NCBI GenBank assembly: GCA_030278955.1
Contig: JAOANR010000004.1
Span: forward strand, 19,409,096-19,473,095
Origin: Hygrophila difformis
Taxonomy: Eukaryota > Streptophyta > Magnoliopsida > Lamiales > Acanthaceae
Direction: 5' to 3'
DNA length: 64,000 nucleotides
Positions 23,143 to 35,967 of the stretch are shown in pieces (positions within the stretch are counted from its first letter, which is position 1; every line of letters begins with the position of its first letter). The notes beneath the pieces were generated by a model, which ran no database searches, was not told the DNA's origin, and saw only the letters and a program-made list of their open reading frames with translations. Made by a program: the position numbers and the translations under genes.

Positions 23143-23709
23143 TATTTTATATCTTTATTGTACATCTATTTTATTTTATTTTATACATTAACCTGACACA
23201 AATGCAATACAAATTGATTTATGTTTTCCTATAATGTTAGAAAATTCGCTGTTGATTTAGATAACTGTTCAGTTAATTTCATATTTGCGTAATTATTAAA
23301 TTTTATAGAGAAGCCTTAAAATTATTAGTCTAATTACATATAGAATTAATTTAATAACAAAACTATATGAAGTATAAAATTATTAAGCATAATACAAAAT
23401 TACATTAATATTCAAATTTTTGATTTAATTGGAGAGAAGGTGCCACTCTATTTTTGATTTTACAAATCTATTGAGTCACAAAAAATGTGCATGTTGTTAT
23501 ATATGTTCGTAATTAGTAACTTAAACTGTACAAAATATAAAAAAAATTACTGATATTCTAGGACTCCACATAGTTATATATGATAACCCATAGTCCAATA
23601 AAATTTTGTTAAATTTGTCTTGCCGTGTGATTTTAGAATTTTATAATTTTTCTAATTTTGACATTTACACATTTTGATATATTAATTATTAAGAATGTGC
23701 ATTGTATTG

Positions 23710-23975
23710 TACTCTCTCTGTTTTTTAAAGATATCTATAGACCCATTAAACATGCAGCCTAATGTATATTTTAAACCATTAATAATTTAAATTCAATACA
23801 TGTAAAAATTTTAAAATTTCGATATTGAAAATTTACAAGACGAGACAAATTTGATAAGATTACACTTGGCTATATTTTAATTTGTATAAACATATGAAAA
23901 CTTTAAGTTAAAGTATATAAGTGAACTGAACTCATTAGTCAATAATACCTAACAAAAGAGAAAATGGAGGCAGTA
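23710..23975. mobile_element. TA-flanked MITE, copy B
   Basis: Ends read TACTCTCTCTGTTTTTT on the left and, reverse-complemented, TACTGCCTCCATTTTCTC on the right. Interior wording ('gataagattacacttggctatattttaatttgtataaa') matches copies A and C and the left edge of the window. Confidence 0.7.
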
Positions 23976-24194
23976 AGCGTATCGATTAGAGTGAAACCAT
24001 CTTTTAAACTGTTTTTTGCCTAAATATCGACCAATCAACGACATAGGTGCTATGATTACATTGTCTTCTATAAGTAAACTGATCAAGATATGTGCTTTAG
24101 TTTTATTGTGCTGCTCTTGGCTGCCTTAGTTTTACATCTTTCTTCTTCCTATCTGCAACTGACCACTTTTACCCATCTTCCTTGCTGCGTCCAA

Positions 24195-27149
24195 ATGGAG
24201 AGATGGACGGTCCCTATTGCGCAGGTTAACATAACCTCCCGTTCTTTTTGGGTCCTTGTCCAGGCCGTCGACAAAGGCCCGATGCTCCAATCAAGCAACG
24301 CGGCTCAACGGACAACGTACCAGAGGCTCCTCCTGACGGACTCGGCGGTGAGTGCGTGTTTGTATACTCTATTGTGTATGCTAAATTTTGTTTAACCTAG
24401 CAGTTCCATGTTGGTTGGTGTCGTGTCTGTACGTTTAGAACAATCCTGTTTTCGTTTTTTTTTTTCATTTAGAAAATTCCTTTTGTAGTTCCTATTGATT
24501 TCTTGTTAAAACTCGTTATCACCATCAAAGATGTTGTCTACTCTTACATTCAATAACCTAAGCTTGTCTTTATTGTCTCTGTGCGTTCCTTAGTTTCCTT
24601 CCCAGTTGTCTAATGATCTAAAAACTTGTGTTGTACCGCCCTGCCACTCATGGAATCTGTCAGCCAATTACCTTTGGTTATGTTTTGTTTTGCTTAATGT
24701 ATTAGCCATGTAACATTCTTCTATTGCTATGTTGCCAGGGGGATCTTGTTCATGCGGTTCTCTTTGGCTCTGATATAAAACTTCACACAAATAGTTTCCT
24801 CCCGTACAAGCGGTATTATATGTCTGGCTTCGGAGTCCAACCGGCAAATCCTAAATATCAGTTTGGTCCTTATGCATATTCATGGATCGTACGCAATAGA
24901 ACAATTGTTGAACCATTCGAGGAGAATGTGCCCCCTCGCATGCGTTTTACTCTTCCATATACAGACTTTCATGACTTCCAACTGAAGGCGGACTCTGATC
25001 AGACAATCAGTTACTCTTCCTATCCCTTCCCTTTCGTTTGTGCTGCAGTAAATTATATTACTTATCGAGTTATGTGCTTTTCCTTATTGTTTTACCAGAT
25101 GTTAATACAATCCTTGTTGAGGCTCTTCCACCCCGGCTCCATAATGGCGCTCAGAGTTCTCGTGAATTTGTGGCTGTTACAGACATGTGATTTTGCTTCA
25201 CTTACTTAACTTTTCACATAAACACTATACTTGACCTGCTTAATTTTTTCTTTTCTTAACTTGGTTGGTTTGCAGGAACTGTTCTTATATTGTTTCTTTA
25301 TCCAATGAGTTTTGTGTTAAGTATGGTGACCTTCTCGCGGGCCAAGTTGCCTCTGCTCCAAATGTTATCTTCCTGAACATGAAAGTTCCCACCTTTAACA
25401 GTGAGCCTCCTAATTCACTTGCTCTATAATGGTATTATTCCTTGCTTACCTTTTGTATTTGATTCATGATACGTTTATGTTATTTATCTTCTGCAGCACT
25501 CTCCCTAACAACTCGCTTCCATACATACATCTTGGTGAACCCTCCAGTTATTGATGGACTTGTCTTGAAGGATTGGTATATTCTCGTTGTAGCTTGGTCG
25601 GTGCACCACCCACCTCACAATTGCTCTTCTAATCCTCAATAAACTCTGCTGCTTTTCACAGGTACAATAAACATGCGGGCGATGTGAAGAAACTTACTGA
25701 TGACCTTCAGTACAAGAGTGAAAAAACCTTGCTTCCACCTCCACCTAATGATATTGTTCTGACTGTATCAGCAGCCCTTGACACTTTATCTCAGGTAAAA
25801 TTCGAGCCTACTATTGTTCCTCCCCTACGGTGGCTATTTTCACTGTCCAGTTGTCCTCCTGTTTCGTAGGGTGTATATTACTAACTCTGTGCATGTTGTT
25901 CCAACTTGACCCAAATTTTATCTATACATTTCACATGCAGCGGGCTGTTTGGGTGCGTGGGAAGCTTCAATTACCAAATTACGCACAACAATTGTGGTAC
26001 GTCGCTTGCATCAATTGTCACAGGGCATTAGACGTTGATATCTGTTGGGTAGTCAAGTGTCCTCATTGTCATGAAAAAGCAGGCGTTGAGCCAAGGTTAG
26101 CCACACAGCTGCATTCATTTTTAACTTTCAGAGATGTTTCTCTTTTGTTCTATAACTCCCCGTTTGTTTTGTTTGCAGGGTCCGCCTCAATTTAATCCTT
26201 GCTGATGTCACTAGTTCCATGATGATCAATGTGTCTGGCTGTTTTGCTGAGACTATTATTGGACATAATGCACAACATCTTCAGACGGCATCTGAGAATG
26301 TATTTACCATCCAATGTGTGTATAGCCTGTGTTCATGTTGACTTCTACTTTTTCTTGATCTATACCCTATACTTGTACTGTTGTCTGCAGAATTTGGCAG
26401 ACTCCACAGACATTGCTTCAGAGGTCGACAACAAGGAAGTCCTTTGTTTTGTGCGTTCGTATTCCTATTCTCAAGGCAGTCAGCTCCAGTTGAGGTATAC
26501 AGTGGTTGTGGGTTATACAGAACAAGACTTGCATGAATTCTATTTCCCACCCAGCCCTTCCCCACTAACTACCGATTGTTCGCCTCCACCAAGCTTCTCC
26601 ACAGTCATGAATCCCAGTAACGAGCAAAACGATCAGCTATTTACTCCATCTACCAAGAAAGTTCTTGACAAAATTGTTGCAGCTACAGCCAGCCCTACCT
26701 CACAACCTCTGAGCGCCAAAAGAGCCCTTGACTTCAGTGTGAATGTTGCTCCAACAAACACACAAGCCTCCACGAAAGCTACAACACCTAAACAAGATGT
26801 TGCGCCGTCATCTCAACAATATGCTACAGGCCCTGGGTTGGCAACCTTGCTGGCTCAACCATCTTCTCCAGATCCACAGGGAAAAACATCGGGGTATGCT
26901 GGCATTTCTTCATCAACGAACACCCCATTACCTACAATTCCAATGTGTGCTACACCCACAGCCGCTGCTCCATCAACAGTTGCGATTGGTGCAACATCTC
27001 CTCCTGCGCACGTATCCTCCCCACCCTTACCTGGAGTTTTAACTCCACCAAAACGCAAGGCCCCTGCAACGGATGTGAATTCAGGGAATCCGCATGGTAC
27101 TCGCTCCCAGGTGAAGAAACTTTCTCCTGGACGCCCTAAAGCCTCCTAG
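24195..27149 (+). CDS. RPA1-like single-strand DNA-binding protein, nine exons, 637 aa, Helitron-borne
   Basis: Exons: 24195-24347, 24739-25039, 25099-25186, 25276-25400, 25497-25575, 25662-25794, 25941-26095, 26179-26299, 26391-27149. All have AG/GT borders and phases that join into 1914 nt without a stop. The protein opens with an OB fold (WTVPIAQVNITSRSFWVLV... RYYMSGFGV), then a second OB fold (VSLSNEFCVKYGD, VNPPVIDGLVLKDWY, as in RPA70 domain B), then domain C with a zinc ribbon CINC-x13-CPHC at about 26000-26075. The last exon ends in a ~200-residue Ser/Thr/Pro tail closing with basic PKRKAP and KKLSPGRPKAS, a likely nuclear signal. RPA coats single-stranded DNA; plant Helitrons commonly carry such a gene. 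Its intactness contrasts with the broken Rep/helicase. The exon 2 donor is the least certain site. Confidence 0.88.
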
Positions 27150-28335
27150 AGGTTCTGCTGTTACGTGCCTGCATTGAACGCTTTGCCTCTATTATTTACT
27201 TGGTAGGTGCTAAATGCTTTTTGCTCAATCTACAATTAATGCCTTTTGCTTAAGAACCCAAGCTGGAATCTTTTCTCTCTTTGTTATCCTTAGACTTGGA
27301 CTAATTCTGCTTACTAGCTACCTATTACCTTTTATTTGTGGATTACTGCAAATCTATTCTGGACATAGTTTTGTTGTGGATTTATCATAATCCATACTTT
27401 TGTTTATAGATATCTTGTGGCCTTACCGTACTCCTTGCCATTGGTGTTCAGTATATTCACTTCATCGCCTTGTTTTGCTTTGTCCCATGCATTCCAGCCC
27501 GTACTTTACTTATTTGGTTTATCCGATTGCTGTGACATACTTTTGTTATGGATTTATTGTAAGCGATACTTTTGCTTAAGGATATATTCTGGCCCTATCA
27601 TATTTTGGCACTTGTGTTCTATATACTTAGTTGTTTGGCTTCTTTTGCTTCCTCCCTCATATTGCATCCTACCAGTGTTTGGATGCTCGCGTGAATTGGT
27701 TATGAATTAATTTAGTAGCTTGTGTTGATCAAAATACCAGATGTATTAATTTGCTATATGCTATTATCCAGTATGATTATCCTAATTAAATATCTTTTAA
27801 ATACAAGCTTACAATGGTACAACCTATATAGAATTTCTTCATATCAACATACTCATTAAATATAATCCCCACACATTTTTGTTGAAATACTGGTCCTCTG
27901 TTCGAATGCCTATTTATGAAAAAATCTCAGTCCAATGATTCAGTTCCCTGGTAAAATAAACTTTTTGTTATGTAGCCATCCGGTAAGATTAATTATGGAA
28001 TGATTTCTATATATAAGTCTTGATTATTATAATAAAATCTGTGATTCAGATTTATAAGAATTGTCAAACAGCCATGGACATCCCATATCACCAGTTTGGA
28101 GATTTGAGCTCACACACGCAAACAACATGACAAGTTTTCCACATATGCCAAACACTGTGGAATTAAATTGGCTCATCAACGGTACGACCATGTAAGGTTC
28201 ACTGAATATAACATTAACAATGAATTAAATTGGCTCCAAAACATAAGAAGTTTGATAGTAATTCTTCGGCCTGCTATGTTTTTTCCATAACATCAAATTA
28301 AACAACATGCTGACATAACTTCCAAATAGACGGGA
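27150..28335. other. Spacer between RPA-like and B3-like genes
   Basis: T-rich to AT-rich sequence with two convergent 3' ends expected (RPA-like on +, B3-like on -). The open frame at 27417-27710 is hydrophobic and low in complexity. I recognise nothing else. Confidence 0.4.
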
Positions 28336-29301
28336 TTACATGTGGCTTACCACATCAACTTCAACGATAACTTCATTATGCCGTCGGCCAAATGTTACTG
28401 CTTTAATAAGAAACTTACATATATTTCCAGCAACTATATCATTTTGTGCAAAGAATTGCTGGAGCCCAATATTCATTGATACCATTTCTTCGCTTCTATG
28501 TCGAGTGGCTGGTGCATGCAACAAATACACAAGGTGAAGACGCCCATGTTCTCTAAACCGCAACCAAATTCTTTCCCGTAGATGCAAATTAAACCCTTGC
28601 CAAATATTCTTCGGAATTTCCTACAGACAAACAAAGTGTATGTATATATCCATGTTTTCCCAATAAGAATAAAATTTGAAGAGTAAAATTGCCTGCGGTT
28701 GTTTGTGCATTACCAATGGCCTATAATAATTTGAATCTGTGAGTTGTGTCACAAAAGAAGCATATGACTATGCATATAAACAAGTGCGCCAAAAAATAGT
28801 AACAATCAAATATACAAATCGTTATATATTAAAGAAAGGAATAAATACCCACTATTTAAGTTTACCATTGAAAGTACTATATTCCAGTAGCATTTCAGAA
28901 TAATCTTTGGGTTCACCATCTTCATCAAATATTTTTATTGTGAACTCCATGTGCCCTGTCAACTTAAAGAACAACACATCTCCTATTTTAAGTGCATGGG
29001 CATCACAAAACATGTCCCAAAGCCCCCCACCAGAAATATACATATCTTCCCCATCAAAAAACGTTCCCAAACTACACTGCATTCGCTGCCCTTCCATTCC
29101 AATTACTGATGGTATATCATCTTCTTGAATACAATTAAATATCACTCTTGGCAGACGCTGCAAAAACGAAAAAAAAAAATATTGCAATTCAAAACTATAA
29201 CTGTTACTAATTACTCTAATGTGTGCTGCATATGCATTGATGAGTTGTATCATACCAGATACTCTCTCAAACCCTTGACTTAGCTGCACAAAAAACTCCA
29301 T
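28336..29301 (-). pseudogene. B3-domain protein gene 1, possibly broken in its middle
   Basis: Minus-strand blocks parallel those of the intact gene at 36 kb. Block 1 (29301-29263) encodes MEFFVQLSQGFER. Block 2 (29157-28866) encodes a B3 domain: RLPRVIFNCIQ, GGGLWDMFCDAHALKIGDVL and FTIKIFDEDGEPKDYSEM. Block 4 (28620-28336) encodes the start of a second B3 domain, EIPKNIWQGFNLHLRERIW, and FFAQNDIVAGNICKFLI. The linking exon between blocks 2 and 4 (near 28680-28760, DSNYYRPL) has no clear donor, so the gene may be damaged or use a site I cannot see. B3 domains bind DNA; the double-B3 layout resembles the REM family. Orientation is opposite to the RPA-like gene. Confidence 0.7.
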
Positions 29302-30600
29302 ACTTGCAAACTTGTTTTAAGCACAACAGCTATGAAAGATTATGCACATATTTATATTGAGTCACTTGACTCACATGTATAGGATTGCCGACAAAACCAA
29401 TAATCTGGACAAAAGAATGCTACTGAGATGCATGTAGAAATGTGCCACGTTTGCTTGTTACTAGAAGATGTTCTTCTACTGCACCTATTCTTTCCACTTG
29501 TTACTACTCAACCTACCTACAACTAGGCAACTAATGACGTCTTTTTTTCTGCTTTAAATCAAAGAAGCCCTAACATGATTGTTCTTTCAAAATATATGCT
29601 TGCAACAATATTAACCCAAAATTAAACAATTCATAATATGAAAGATATCCTTCGTATCAACCATCCCCTTTGCTTTATCATAATAACGCATTATGTCTAT
29701 AATGCTGTACCAAAAAATTTTTGGCCATTGTTACCGAAAGAGATACAGTTCATTTTACATTATTAAGGTTCTAAAAATATTTCTTTACTACCTAATATGT
29801 TGCATCTTTTGACTATTATCTTTAAAATTAAAAAAATTATTATTTATACTTTTTCTCTCCCTTTTCATCACTTAGAACTTATAATTTAGTACGTGATGTA
29901 TTTTGAATTTTAGTTGTTGTTCTTTTTATGGACTAATCTTTAGTTTTATAAAATTAATTTAAATTATAATTACGTTCTAATAATCTAATAATCTTTTTAA
30001 TATTATTTCTGTCAATAATATTTCTTCCAATTTTCATAATATACACAACTTACCTATGTGTTTTAATAAGAACTGTTGGTCTGCAATTAAGCATATAACA
30101 TTTTGCTTAATCTGAGGGCGTATTTAGACCCAGTTTGTTTTGCTTTAATTTTTCTCCTTTTCATTTCTCCAAAAAATGCTTTTGAATTTTTTTAACTGTT
30201 TATTTTAACTTTTTTTAAAAATAAAAATAATAACAAAAATTGAAACTTTACTTTTTTCCAAAGTAAGTAGAGATTATTTTTTTTAAAAGGAGAAATCATT
30301 TATTAATAAAAATACAAAAATAACACTATTTTAAAAGAAAATAAAATTACTTATAAATATCCTTATAATGTTTAATTATGTCCATTTGAATCATTTTGAT
30401 ATATGAAAAATCCTCCTAAGCAAAATTCATTCACATATCTTTCCGTTAAAAACCAACTTCAATAATATCAATTCGGACAATTATTTGATTTGTTTTTGTT
30501 TTTAAATTCTCTAATTTGTTTTTGCTTTTAAATTGTCTTTACGTTCTTGTAAGAGAGTGCACAATAATTTGAACACACAATAGACACAATACTTTTCCCG
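29302..30600. other. AT-rich spacer, promoter side of B3 gene 1
   Basis: No coding sequence. The stretch nearest 29302 should hold the B3 gene 1 promoter. 29760-30520 is strongly AT-rich with long A and T runs. A duplicated 'atttgtttttg.ttttaaatt' pair sits at about 30488-30532. Confidence 0.4.
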
Positions 30601-30965
30601 ATATCCCTGCGCGCTTCACGACACGAGCATTTGTTTTTTGCTTGCATCGGTCTTGTACAAGCAGCTTTTATACACACTCCATCACTGCTCCATCCCTGCC
30701 TTTCACTTTCTCTATACCCCCCTTGTCCACACGTCCGCCCGCGACTTCCATTTCCCTGCCCAAAATCCATTTGTTCGGTAGCCACTACCAGTAGGGTCTC
30801 CCTCCTCCATCCCGTGAACCCTACCCCTTTTCTTTCCCACTTGCCTGCCTCTCTATCCCGCCCGGATGCCTTGTTCATTTACTCTTAAACACCCGTGCCA
30901 CAAATCTTTCCATCCTCCTTCGCTCCATCTGCCCGCCTCCATCTCCGCCTTCTATTTCCGGTAAG
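30600..30965 (+). promoter_or_regulatory. Pyrimidine-rich leader of a plus-strand transcript (candidate)
   Basis: A C/T-rich island (many CCCTCC, TTCCCT, CGCC words) breaks the AT-rich background and ends in 'ctatttccggtaagg', a good GT donor at about 30961. The arrangement (minus-strand B3 gene, then a C/T-rich plus-strand leader ending in a donor) recurs at 37490-37850 beside B3 gene 2. I found no convincing coding exon downstream, so this may be the front of a lost gene. The apparent open frames in it are compositional. Confidence 0.4.
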
Positions 30966-32023
30966 GTATCTTTCTTTCTTTTATGTATTGGCTGTTGTCG
31001 TCGAAATTGATATGTGAGGTGGCTCGTCCATTGTTCATGTGCACTGATAGATGTTATTCCTCTGTGAGTGTGATGATTGTTCCTGTATATTGTTTACATG
31101 ACATAGAACTTACCCTTTACCCTATCAACTCGCGCCTTTTATGTGCTTACCAAAATGCCTCTTTCTTCCTTTGTTTGTCACTAAAACACATCCAGGTCGT
31201 TGTATCTTTCTCCGTCCGTGTTAGTTTTTAATTTGTACGGAACGCGGCAAAAAATTGCGAAACATAACATTGCCGTGCGCACAGAAGTATGAAGACAAAA
31301 AAAAAAGTCTATTTCAGCATATTAGTATTGCCCACAATAAAAGATCAATCCATTCGTTAGTGAAATCAGTATGTATTGCACCCTTCTGTTCTATAATCTC
31401 GCACGAATTGACCTGAACTAGATTTACTTAAATCCTGTAGCTTGCTGATTAACTTGTTTTGTGTTTTCCCTTTGGCTTAGCTATTCAAATTAACATTTTC
31501 CTTACTATCGAAGAATAGTGTAAATTGATTCCTTATTTAATCATTCTTGTTTGTGGATCTTGATTAAACCCTTCATTCTGGTTTTCTTATTGCATCCTCG
31601 AGCTCTGCATATTGGATTGTGTCCTTCAGATTTCCTATCGTTCCTCCTTCTAATCTTTGCTTTTATATTATTGTTAGTGAACTTTTCATACTTGTTTTGC
31701 CAAGAATTCTTACTCTATATTTGTAGATCAACCATTCAACAACAGTGGCCGAGGATAAATACGGAAGCCATCCAACTTGTTCTATCAAAGGTATACAAAA
31801 CACTATTAAAACTTTCATTTTCCATACACATCCCTAATAATCTACTTTGCCTATTGTAGCCTATGATGTTCATCTCCGGATTGACTCTCAGAGAATTATC
31901 TTTCACCTTACGGAGCTTGCAATCTGCACCTGTGTGGACTGCATCTACTTAATAAAAGTTGCAGTCAACAAATTCAGAAGAACTATAATTTCTCTGACAT
32001 ACCTATCCTAAAAAAAACTTTTT
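30966..32023. other. Intron-like sequence, no gene recognised
   Basis: T-rich sequence following the leader donor; no protein-coding signal found on either strand. The open frame at 31551-31859 is hydrophobic and resembles nothing known to me. Confidence 0.4.
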
Positions 32024-32454
32024 AACTTAATCTAACTTGGACAAAGCATCCGGTATCATTTTCTCCGAATGATTCAGGTTCCTTGAGTAGTTCACGTAGT
32101 AAGCTTCTCTTCGAGTAGACAAGTTTTATATTTTCTACCCAAAAGATGCATCGCACCATTTGTGCACAATCCGTTTTACATCATTTTTTTGAAATGTAGC
32201 CTGAATAAAAGTTCTCCTTCCCTGTATTCTTGCTTTCAACTTCAACGAGAATACACAGAAGTAGGCCTACTGTTGAGACTACAGCTCAAAAAATTGATGT
32301 AAAACGCATTTTGCATAAAAGTTGCTCTGCATCTATTAGGATACAAAATATAAAGCTTGTTTACTTGAAGAGAAGTTTACTATGTGAACTACTCAAGAAC
32401 CTGAATCATTCGCAGCGAATGTCACGAGATGCTTTCTCGAAGTTAAATTAAGTT
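32024..32454. repeat. Long imperfect inverted repeat (foldback), ~175-bp arms
   Basis: The left arm (32024-32200) and the reverse complement of the right arm (32276-32454) share 'aacttaat.taactt', 'gaatgattcaggtt', 'ttgagtagttcac.tagta', 'cttctcttc.agta.acaag' and 'cgttttacatca', roughly 75-80% matched, with about 75 bp between. A transcript would fold into a long hairpin. The right arm has a 73-codon plus-strand frame ending in LLKNLNHSQRMSRDAFSKLN. 'RMSRDAFSKL' recalls the M-x-R-x-x-F-x-x-L segment near the start of plant Harbinger-type transposases; that resemblance is weak. Confidence 0.85.
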
Positions 32455-34700
32455 GACTGGATTGTTTTTGTCTGTCACATAAATACATCATATTGTGGCA
32501 AGTAATCATGTAGTTTTGTGTTATAGAATTTCATCCGAATAGATCACCCCATGGATTAGTGCTGCCCAGTAGAAGGTCCTTCTTCTTTATGTACAATTAC
32601 TTTCACATTGGTTCCTTTGAATAACTTTTTTTTCCCTTTGTACTTGCCTTTTAAGTTCTTTTCTTTGTATAAGGAACTTTTGATAATACTGATTGGGGTT
32701 TTGTTGTTTTCCAATGGAATCCGATTTCTTATTGTAGTTGTGCTATGATTTGGATTGATATTTGTGCGAGAATTTATTGTTGAATGAACCTTGCTATTCA
32801 ATTAAAATTGAGCTTCTCTCTTTTGTCAGGGTTAATTTTTAAATTATCCATCGTCCTGGCAGGTATCATTTTATTAGTAGATCTATAGTAGGTTTGGCAA
32901 TTAAACTTACTGGTGCTTGTAATAGGATAAGAAATTACAAGACATGAACACTAAAGAAAAGATTGAGGGAGCAGATAAGAAAAAGGATGAAGGAAATGTG
33001 TTCTAATTCTTTTCTCAAGTTCGGATATAAAGATTAAATCTTCTAATCATGCTGGTTTCTTTCTATTGGTGATATTACTGGAGATTTCTCATGTTTATAA
33101 TTGCGTTTATGTACGAAATAGCATGAAGTAATTGAGATATCCGGTTCTCTGTTTCGATTTTACATATATTTTATTGCAGTGGTTAGAACATTCAGTGATA
33201 TTTCTTGTGTTACCTTTAATGTACACATATTTGAATGATATGTTCAGTGCAACCAATGGATTTCTTTTATGACAATTTTGTTGTCCTGCGCGAAAATTTC
33301 CAATAATAGTTAAATTTCCTTTAATATACACAGACAGTGAATGATAGCCTCACAAAATTAATGGCAGGAGAAGTTTCTGTGTTTGTGTTTGCGAGATCTA
33401 AACCAACTGTGATTTTGTTCACTGGATTGCAAGGTGTGCGAAAGAATGCTGTCAATGCATAGCTAGCATTGTATTGGAAAAAACTGGTACCGTACTTGGT
33501 TCTAGATTTCTATACTTAAATCTCTCCTTTTGATATTTAAACGAATATTGGTCAAATTTTTATGCCATCATTTGCATGCTATTTCTTCTCTTCACCCAGG
33601 ATGTCTGATGTTGTCTCAAAATGAAACTACAGACTAATGAATCAAATGTTTAAAATCCTAAATGTCCTTTAGAAAAGATGACCTACTTCTCCAGCTAACT
33701 TATGCACCTCACTGACATTATGTGACTTCTAAATGCCTGCTTGTTGTATCTGCAAAGCTTAGCAGTAGCTTGACAAAACAATGTTGAATATTTTGAGGCA
33801 AAACAGAAACTATGTTTTTCTATTGGATGACTTGAGCTTCTTTTACATTTTAAGTCATGTACTTGGGGTTAAGGAATAACAAATTTATCACCCTCAAAGA
33901 AGTCTTCACAGTTGATCCATGAATATTCGATAAGGAATTGAGAGCAATAAAGTAAGTATTTACGCTCAATTCTATGTGATGCAAGTGCACTGCAGCCCAT
34001 ACGACAGTGTGATGAACCCCAACAGGCTTACACCAGTAAATAATATAGAAGTCAGAAGGTCATGCTTAATATATCTACTACTCTCATTACATTGGCAACA
34101 ATAAAAAGGCCACAGCTCTAACTCATCTTTGATATATATTGAGTAGAAACGATCCTAAATACCTATATTGTTTCCCTTACAAAGTAACATTACAAAGCAA
34201 TAGTAACCCACATGTGACCGTGAAAACTCAGTCCAACTAAAATACTAAATTTCATAAAACATTAGTTGACAAATTGTTAGTTTGCAACTGCACTAGAGGC
34301 AACTCATTTATGATTATAGAGAAAGCTAATAGACTGCTTTCTAAAAAAAATTCTATGAAATTTTACTTAATTATATTGTTCATTTTATAAGCATGAAAAA
34401 AAGTTCTATACCATTAACAAATAAATAAATTAAATTTCCAAACTTATTACCATTATTGCTCTAAACTACATTTCCCAATAATAACAAAGTTGTTTCAACT
34501 AATATTGCAATTAATATTGAAGTTTTTTTAAAATAGAAATACAAAAAAAATATTGGAAAACTGGACAAAAAAAAAAGGAAATACACCATAAAAAAGACCA
34601 CAAAATAAGATATTCATATTTTAATTATATAAAATTAAAGATATTTTGGAAAAGCAAAAATAGACTACCAAATAGTGATTTCTTGGTTAAATTCACCTAT
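32455..34700. other. AT-rich spacer, no gene recognised
   Basis: No supported coding sequence. Open frames at 32556-32801 and 33107-33331 on the minus strand are Asn/Lys-rich compositional frames. Sequence becomes strongly AT-rich after 34.3 kb. Confidence 0.4.
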
Positions 34701-34840
34701 GATATTAGTTATGATAAATTATTTTGTTGTATAAATGGACTATATTCCATTTCATCTAAAAAGAAGAAATTTTCCAGATTTTAAAATAATACTACTTCAC
34801 AAAGTTAATAACTTAAATTGTACATAAATAAATATTACAG
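34701..34840. repeat. 140-bp block repeated at 37047-37184
   Basis: The block from 'gatattagttatga.aa' to 'aaatattaca' shares 'taaaataatactactt.acaaagttaataact' and 'aaattgtacataa' with 37047-37184 in the same orientation. The two copies flank B3 gene 2, one on each side. Confidence 0.75.
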
Positions 34841-34889
34841 AGAAATGATATTCTAAAACTACCTAAAAAAATGAATTTAACAAAATCTT

Positions 34890-35055
34890 ATTTAACTATC
34901 AATTTTTTTATCCAATACAATAAAGGACACCTTATTTTTCTACAAAATCTTAATTGCGAACAGAAATAGTTTAACTATCAATTATTTAACAAAATCTTAA
35001 TTGCGAACAGAAATAGTTTATCCAATACAATAAAGGACACCTTATTTTTCTACAC
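34890..35055. repeat. Interleaved local duplication
   Basis: 'tccaatacaataaaggacac' plus 'cttatttttctaca' occurs at 34911 and 35021 (period 110), and 'aaaatcttaattgcgaacag' occurs at 34944 and 34991 (period 47). The overlapping periods point to replication slippage or repeated strand switching. Confidence 0.8.
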
Positions 35056-35236
35056 AACTGTGTACACTTTGTTAATCGGTTAATCATATAATTTTATAAT
35101 ATATATTTTATAAAATTTTTGAAAACCATCCTGATAAAATGATGTCACCTGCAGTTATTAACTTGGGTCCTAATGAAAATTTAGCACAAGTACACGAAGC
35201 CATTATATTAATGGTTTCACCATCAGAACCACGATA

Positions 35237-35279
35237 AAATAATAATAATAATAATAATCATAATAATAATAATAATAGT

Positions 35280-35343
<64 letters not shown>

Positions 35344-35344
35344 T
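35237..35344. repeat. AAT/ATT microsatellite
   Basis: A nearly pure (AAT)n tract of about 108 bp, broken by single changes (aatcat, aatagt). Likely length-variable between individuals. Confidence 0.95.
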
Positions 35345-35967
35345 TACTTACCCTAATTGCATAAACATTTTCAAATCACCCATAACCACATGAGTAAAAC
35401 TCACCATTATCCCAGACAGTAAAGTGTGGTCGTCTCAAAAATCTTGCCAGTGGCTTTCTCCATTTTTCCGCTCCACAAATCTGAGCATTAGCATATTCTT
35501 TGTTGTAAATTACTCATGCAATATTAGGTCCTCCAAGATCCAGAATATTTTCCATGGGAATCCCAGCTGAAAATATGAGGCATGCATATGAAAAGATGGA
35601 AATCCCACTTCAAAATGCAAAATGTTTTATTTTCTCCTTTCCTCATTCTCTCAGCGGTATAACCTACAACTACAACTTCCTACTTTTTTTAAAACCCATA
35701 CAGTTTGCTCTACACTTGATTTCTTGCATTTCGTGATGTTTTTTTGCCAACCGCGAGGCTTCAATTCTGACCATCAGTTAACTTTGTTTGTCTCAAAAAA
35801 TATCATGCACTGAGCCACACATATAAGTAACAAATGCCAGCCAACATACATACCATATCTTGCCTCACAGATTCATAAAATGACACAGTCAATAGAATTA
35901 ATGTTTAAGAAAACATAACATTGAGATACAAACAGCTCCACCCAACAGTTGGGCTCAATATTTAGAC
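35345..35967. other. Spacer downstream of B3 gene 2
   Basis: No coding feature recognised; the 3' UTR of the minus-strand B3 gene 2 should begin near 35967. Confidence 0.4.

Noticed and set aside
26281..27058. Minus-strand frames opposite the RPA tail
   Set aside because: They mirror the Ser/Thr/Pro-rich last exon; composition alone keeps them open.
30528..30888. Proline/cysteine-rich protein on either strand at 30.5-30.9 kb
   Set aside because: The stretch is a C/T-rich leader-like island; both strands are open through composition and neither has a domain.
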